NCBI GenBank assembly: GCA_036526135.1
Contig: DATCZA010000008.1
Span: forward strand, 62,001 to 126,000
DNA: 64,000 nucleotides
Direction: 5' to 3'
Source: UBA2965 sp036526135
Lineage (GTDB): Bacteria; Pseudomonadota; Gammaproteobacteria; Pseudomonadales; Azotimanducaceae
The position numbers and the translations under genes were made by a program. The notes beneath the pieces are model-generated. The model worked only from the letters and a program-made list of their open reading frames with translations. It was not told the origin of the DNA and searched no databases. Shown here in pieces: positions 61,483-64,000 of the stretch. The stretch's first letter is position 1. Each line of letters opens with the position of its first letter.

Positions 61483-61850
61483 TCCGTCCGGTCTCGGACC
61501 GCGGCTTTGAGAAACCGGCGCAGGGCGGCGAAGTCCGCCGGGTCGATCTCGTCGGAGAACACTTCCCCGGCCTTGAACCAGCCCTCGGTCCAGCGCACCC
61601 GCACCACCCCCAGGCTTACGAGCCTGACGCGCCGCGCATCGAGCTGGTAGCGGACGACATCGGGCAACGGCCACCGGGCCCGGAACCAGAGAACGACCAG
61701 CGCCAGGCCCGACGCTCCAAGCCACATCCAGCCGGCGGCGGCAGCCAGAGTCGCGATGCCGGCCACCTCGAGGCGGCGAAGCCGCCCGGTTTCAAACTCG
61801 AGAAGAATTGTGTCTGCGGATTCTGTCCACGATGGCGTGCAGGGATTCAT
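61464..61850 (-). CDS. YgfX-like membrane protein
   Basis: This probable YgfX family protein is a small inner-membrane protein nearly always encoded beside sdhE. From ATG 61848-61850 it is 128 residues, with a pair of membrane segments (VAGIATLAAAAGWMWLG and ASGLALVVLWFRA, about residues 29-58). A cytoplasmic domain (VRYQLDARRVRLVSLGVVRVRW) and the C-terminal FAALRRFLKAAVRDR follow. The start is uncertain: ATG 61848 overlaps sdhE by 59 nt, and a GTG at 61764-61766 would leave 100 residues. The call rests on position and topology more than on sequence identity. Confidence 0.7.
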   Translation of the reverse strand: MNPCTPSWTESADTILLEFETGRLRRLEVAGIATLAAAAGWMWLGASGLALVVLWFRARWPLPDVVRYQLDARRVRLVSLGVVRVRWTEGWFKAGEVFSDEIDPADFAALRRFLKAAVRDRTDQLKTG

Positions 61851-62049
61851 CTTCCGGCTTCGAACGCCCCTGAAGCCAGTCGTAGATGTCGAGATCCTCA
61901 TGCTCGAGAAGCCGAACGTAGCGGTCCTGATCGTCTTGCGGCAGTTCCTCGAATCGTTCGCGTACAAACGGAATCAGCAGAAGCTCGAGCTCCAGCAATC
62001 CGCGCCGGCTGCGCCAGTAAATTCGACCCTGAGACGCATCGCCTTCCAT
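61792..62049 (-). CDS. sdhE: FAD assembly factor SdhE
   Basis: SdhE helps attach FAD covalently to the flavoprotein subunit of succinate dehydrogenase and fumarate reductase. The 85-residue all-helical product has the family RGxxE motif in SRRGLLELELLLIPFVRE, and YVRLLEHEDLDIYDWLQG with the conserved DxxLxxWLxG-like pattern. The ATG is at 62047-62049. Its end overlaps ygfX, and it diverges from ygfZ across 69 bp. The nadB-ygfX-sdhE-ygfZ cluster is the common gammaproteobacterial arrangement. Confidence 0.93.
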   Translation of the reverse strand: MEGDASQGRIYWRSRRGLLELELLLIPFVRERFEELPQDDQDRYVRLLEHEDLDIYDWLQGRSKPEDESLHAIVDRIRRHNSSRV

Positions 62050-62118
62050 TGCTCGACACTAACCCCAATGCGGTTAACATGCACCATCGAAACCCTGACG
62101 CTCAGGCGCCATATCAGC

Positions 62119-63003
62119 ATGCTCAGACAAAAGTGGCTGTCGCAAACTCACCCGGTAACCGGTGAGCCGGATGCTCCGGCGGGCGTGTGCTACCTGCCCG
62201 ACCTCAGCGTCCTGCGCTTCGAAGGCAACGATGCGGCCACGTTCCTCCAGGGTTACGTGACTTGCGACACCCAGAAGCTCAGCCCGAAGCGTCTGCAACC
62301 GGCAGCGGTCTGCAACCTGCAGGGTCGGGTGGTCTTCAACGGCTGGTGCGTCCGCGCCGATGACGCCGAGAAAGGCCCGGTGGATCTCATCGTGCACCGA
62401 TCGCTTGCACCGCGCGTCGCGAGCTTTCTGGAAGCCTATCTGAGGTTCTCCCGCACCAGCCTGGCGGATATGGGGGAAGACATCCTGGTGTTCGGCTACC
62501 TCGCGAACGATCCGCCACCCGGGGCGCTTCGGATCAGTGAGGATATCGGCCTGCTGCTGGCAGATGACCTCGAGAAGGCTGAGAAGATCTGGCACGACCT
62601 GCCACATGCGCCCACCGAGGTGTGGCAAGCCCACAGGCTCGCTGAAGGATGGCCGCTCATCAGCACACCGACCAGCGAGTCGTTTCTGCCGCAGATGCTC
62701 GACCTCGACCGGCTGGGCGCGATCAGCTTCGACAAAGGCTGCTACCTGGGCCAGGAAATCGTCGCCCGGGCACAACACAGGGGCAAGGTAAAACGCCGGC
62801 TCGCCCGACTGAACTGGACAGGCCCCGAAGCGCCTGCGGCAGGAACGGAGGTGACCCACGCCGATGACGCCAGCCGCGCCTGCGGCACCCTCGTCGAGGC
62901 AGCAAGGCTGAGCGAGCATGGCGGGATCGCCATTGCCGTGATCGCAGAAGCCGCGCCCGACGAGCTGCGCGTCGGCGAGTGTCGGCTGAGCGCCCGGGGC
63001 TGA
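62119..63003 (+). CDS. ygfZ: Folate-binding protein YgfZ
   Basis: YgfZ is a GcvT-fold, tetrahydrofolate-binding protein needed for the repair or assembly of some iron-sulfur enzymes such as MiaB. The 294-residue product has the signature KGCYLGQEIVAR with the key Cys, the N-terminal LSVLRFEGNDAATFLQGYVTCD (core GNDAATFLQGYVTCD) and the C-terminal barrel domain. I favour ATG 62119; an ATG at 62068 would give 311 residues, and the frame extends further back opposite sdhE as a shadow. It diverges from sdhE. Confidence 0.93.
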   Translation: MLRQKWLSQTHPVTGEPDAPAGVCYLPDLSVLRFEGNDAATFLQGYVTCDTQKLSPKRLQPAAVCNLQGRVVFNGWCVRADDAEKGPVDLIVHRSLAPRVASFLEAYLRFSRTSLADMGEDILVFGYLANDPPPGALRISEDIGLLLADDLEKAEKIWHDLPHAPTEVWQAHRLAEGWPLISTPTSESFLPQMLDLDRLGAISFDKGCYLGQEIVARAQHRGKVKRRLARLNWTGPEAPAAGTEVTHADDASRACGTLVEAARLSEHGGIAIAVIAEAAPDELRVGECRLSARG

Positions 63004-63031
63004 CCGGCCTCCGGGTACCCCGCAGGACCGG

Positions 63032-63925
63032 CTACCCCTTCAGATCGGGTTTGAAAAGCCACTGAATGCTGGAGAAGTCCAGACCGCCGGCATCGTGCAG
63101 CTGCTGGTGCACGCGATAGAGATTCTTGGCGAGCGACCCCATGGGCACGGCGCTGCGCGACTGCTCCGCGGTGTCCATGGCTAGCCCCAGATCCTTTGTC
63201 ATGAGATCGACCAGGAAACCGCCCTCGTAGTCGCGGGACGCGGGCGCGCCCTCCATGACACCAGGGTAAGGATTGTAGACGTTCAGCGCCCAGTTACCGC
63301 CGGAGGAGCGTTTCATCACCTCGGACAGAACGGCAGGATCAAGACCGTTGCTGACGCCGAGCGCCAGAGCCTCCGCCGTTCCCGCCATCAGCACGGCCAG
63401 CAGCATGTTGTTGCAGATCTTCGCGATCTGGCCTGCACCGCTGGCTCCGGCGTGGAATATGTTACTGCCCATGACATTGAGCACCTCGCGGGCGCGCTCG
63501 AGGGCATCTGCCTCGCCCCCGACGATGAACGAGAGCGTCCCGGCTTCCGCGCCGGCGGTGCCGCCGGATACCGGAGCATCGATCATCGCGAGCCCGGCAG
63601 CGCCCGCCTCCGCCGCCACCGATCTCGCCGTCTGCGGGTCGATGGTGCTGCAGTCGATCAACAGCGTGCCTTCGTCCACCGCGGCGATGACGCCGTCCTC
63701 ACCGCCGTACAGACCGGCGACGTGGCGACCGGCGGGCAGCATGCTGATGAAGATGTCCACCGAAGTCGCCGCCGCGGCAGCGGACTCCTGCGCTTGGGCG
63801 CCCTCCACCGCCGCCATGAGATCCGGCACGAGGTCGAACACCTTTAGCTGGTGCCCGGCCGCAACCAGGTTACGCGCCATGTGGCCGCCCATGTTGCCAA
63901 GCCCGACAAATCCTATCCTGCTCAT
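63032..63925 (-). CDS. mmsB: 3-hydroxyisobutyrate dehydrogenase
   Basis: MmsB oxidises 3-hydroxyisobutyrate to methylmalonate semialdehyde with NAD in valine breakdown. The 297-residue beta-hydroxyacid dehydrogenase has the Rossmann motif GFVGLGNMGGHMARNL, the substrate-binding DAPVSGGTAGAEAGTL and the catalytic Lys in GQIAKICNNMLLA. The C-terminal MTKDLGLAMDTA matches the 3-hydroxyisobutyrate type better than tartronate semialdehyde reductase, but substrate is inferred. A strong SD (GGGGGA) precedes ATG 63923-63925. The partial gene upstream on the same strand ends only 12 nt before it. Confidence 0.9.
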   Translation of the reverse strand: MSRIGFVGLGNMGGHMARNLVAAGHQLKVFDLVPDLMAAVEGAQAQESAAAAATSVDIFISMLPAGRHVAGLYGGEDGVIAAVDEGTLLIDCSTIDPQTARSVAAEAGAAGLAMIDAPVSGGTAGAEAGTLSFIVGGEADALERAREVLNVMGSNIFHAGASGAGQIAKICNNMLLAVLMAGTAEALALGVSNGLDPAVLSEVMKRSSGGNWALNVYNPYPGVMEGAPASRDYEGGFLVDLMTKDLGLAMDTAEQSRSAVPMGSLAKNLYRVHQQLHDAGGLDFSSIQWLFKPDLKG

Positions 63926-63937
63926 CGTCTGTTCCCC

Positions 63938-64000
63938 CTAGTTCAGATCGGCCAACGGGTTCTGCGCCCACGGCTCGACGAAATGGCTGTCCACATAAGC
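63938..64000 (-). CDS. C-terminal end of a gene upstream of mmsB (unidentified)
   Basis: The last 20 codons of an open frame, ending HFVEPWAQNPLADLN before TAG at 63938-63940, enter from beyond the right edge. Spacing of 12 nt to mmsB suggests one operon. In valine-catabolism operons this position often holds an enoyl-CoA hydratase or 3-hydroxyisobutyryl-CoA hydrolase, but 20 residues are too few to decide. Confidence 0.6.
   Translation of the reverse strand, partial: AYVDSHFVEPWAQNPLADLN

Noticed and set aside
1..64000. tRNA, rRNA, tmRNA or insertion sequence
   Set aside because: No cloverleaf, conserved rRNA stretch, transposase-like frame or terminal repeats were found by eye; gaps are too short for most of them. 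A covariance-model search would be decisive.

Overview
The window looks like core chromosome of a GC-rich gammaproteobacterium. Two long blocks are collinear with the Pseudomonas-type chromosome: recX-recA-mutS-fdxA ... eno-kdsA-pyrG-tilS-dnaE-rnhB-lpxB-lpxA-fabZ-lpxD-skp-bamA-rseP-cdsA-uppS-frr-pyrH-tsf-rpsB / map-glnD-dapC-dapD-dapE, and rnc-era-recO / lepB-lepA-mucD-rseC-rseB-rseA-rpoE / nadB-ygfX-sdhE-ygfZ. The genus cannot be named from this sequence alone. Genes are packed tightly. Many start on GTG or TTG inside 1-4 nt overlaps with the previous stop codon. No stretch over 300 bases lacks a gene; the largest gaps are 45962-46212 and 29537-29780. I see no tRNA, rRNA, CRISPR array, insertion sequence or phage gene.

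Layout. (1) 1-4606: recombination and repair genes (recX partial, recA behind a LexA box, mutS) and the 7Fe ferredoxin fdxA. (2) 4623-29536, all on the minus strand: a DUF368 membrane protein, pcm, truD, ftsB, eno, kdsA, pyrG, tilS, dnaE, rnhB, the lipid A/outer-membrane run lpxB-lpxA-fabZ-lpxD-skp-bamA-rseP, then cdsA, uppS, frr, pyrH, tsf and rpsB. (3) 29781-42734, plus strand: map, glnD, the lysine/diaminopimelate genes dapC-dapD-dapE, a split type II secretion set gspN-gspC-gspD, and plsB. (4) 42710-46080: rsmJ and tsaB on the minus strand, moeA on the plus strand, then a Lys/Ala-repeat histone H1-like gene next to a strong inverted repeat. (5) 46213-59764, minus strand: rpoE-rseA-rseB-rseC-mucD-type protease (envelope stress), lepA-lepB-DUF4845, then rnc-era-recO-rlmD-relA-adk as one overlapping run. 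(6) 59863-64000: nadB, ygfX, sdhE, ygfZ, 3-hydroxyisobutyrate dehydrogenase and the tail of one more gene.

How they fit together. The window supplies much of lipid A, Kdo and outer-membrane assembly (lpxA/B/D, fabZ, kdsA, skp, bamA). It also holds the sigma-E circuit that watches that process (rpoE, rseA, rseB, rseC, rseP, periplasmic HtrA protease) and the polyprenyl-phosphate supply (uppS plus a DUF368 putative carrier recycler).

The most striking feature is what is missing. Against the usual gene order, ispD and ispF (between ftsB and truD) and dxr/ispC (between cdsA and rseP) have gone from two separate places. This suggests replacement of the MEP isoprenoid pathway, for example by mevalonate. 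rpoS-nlpD and surE, cinA and accA are also missing from their usual positions. Other points of interest are the H1-like repeat gene, a long repeat-rich acidic tail on ribosomal protein S2, overlapping divergent starts of tsaB and moeA, and translational coupling of adk to relA.
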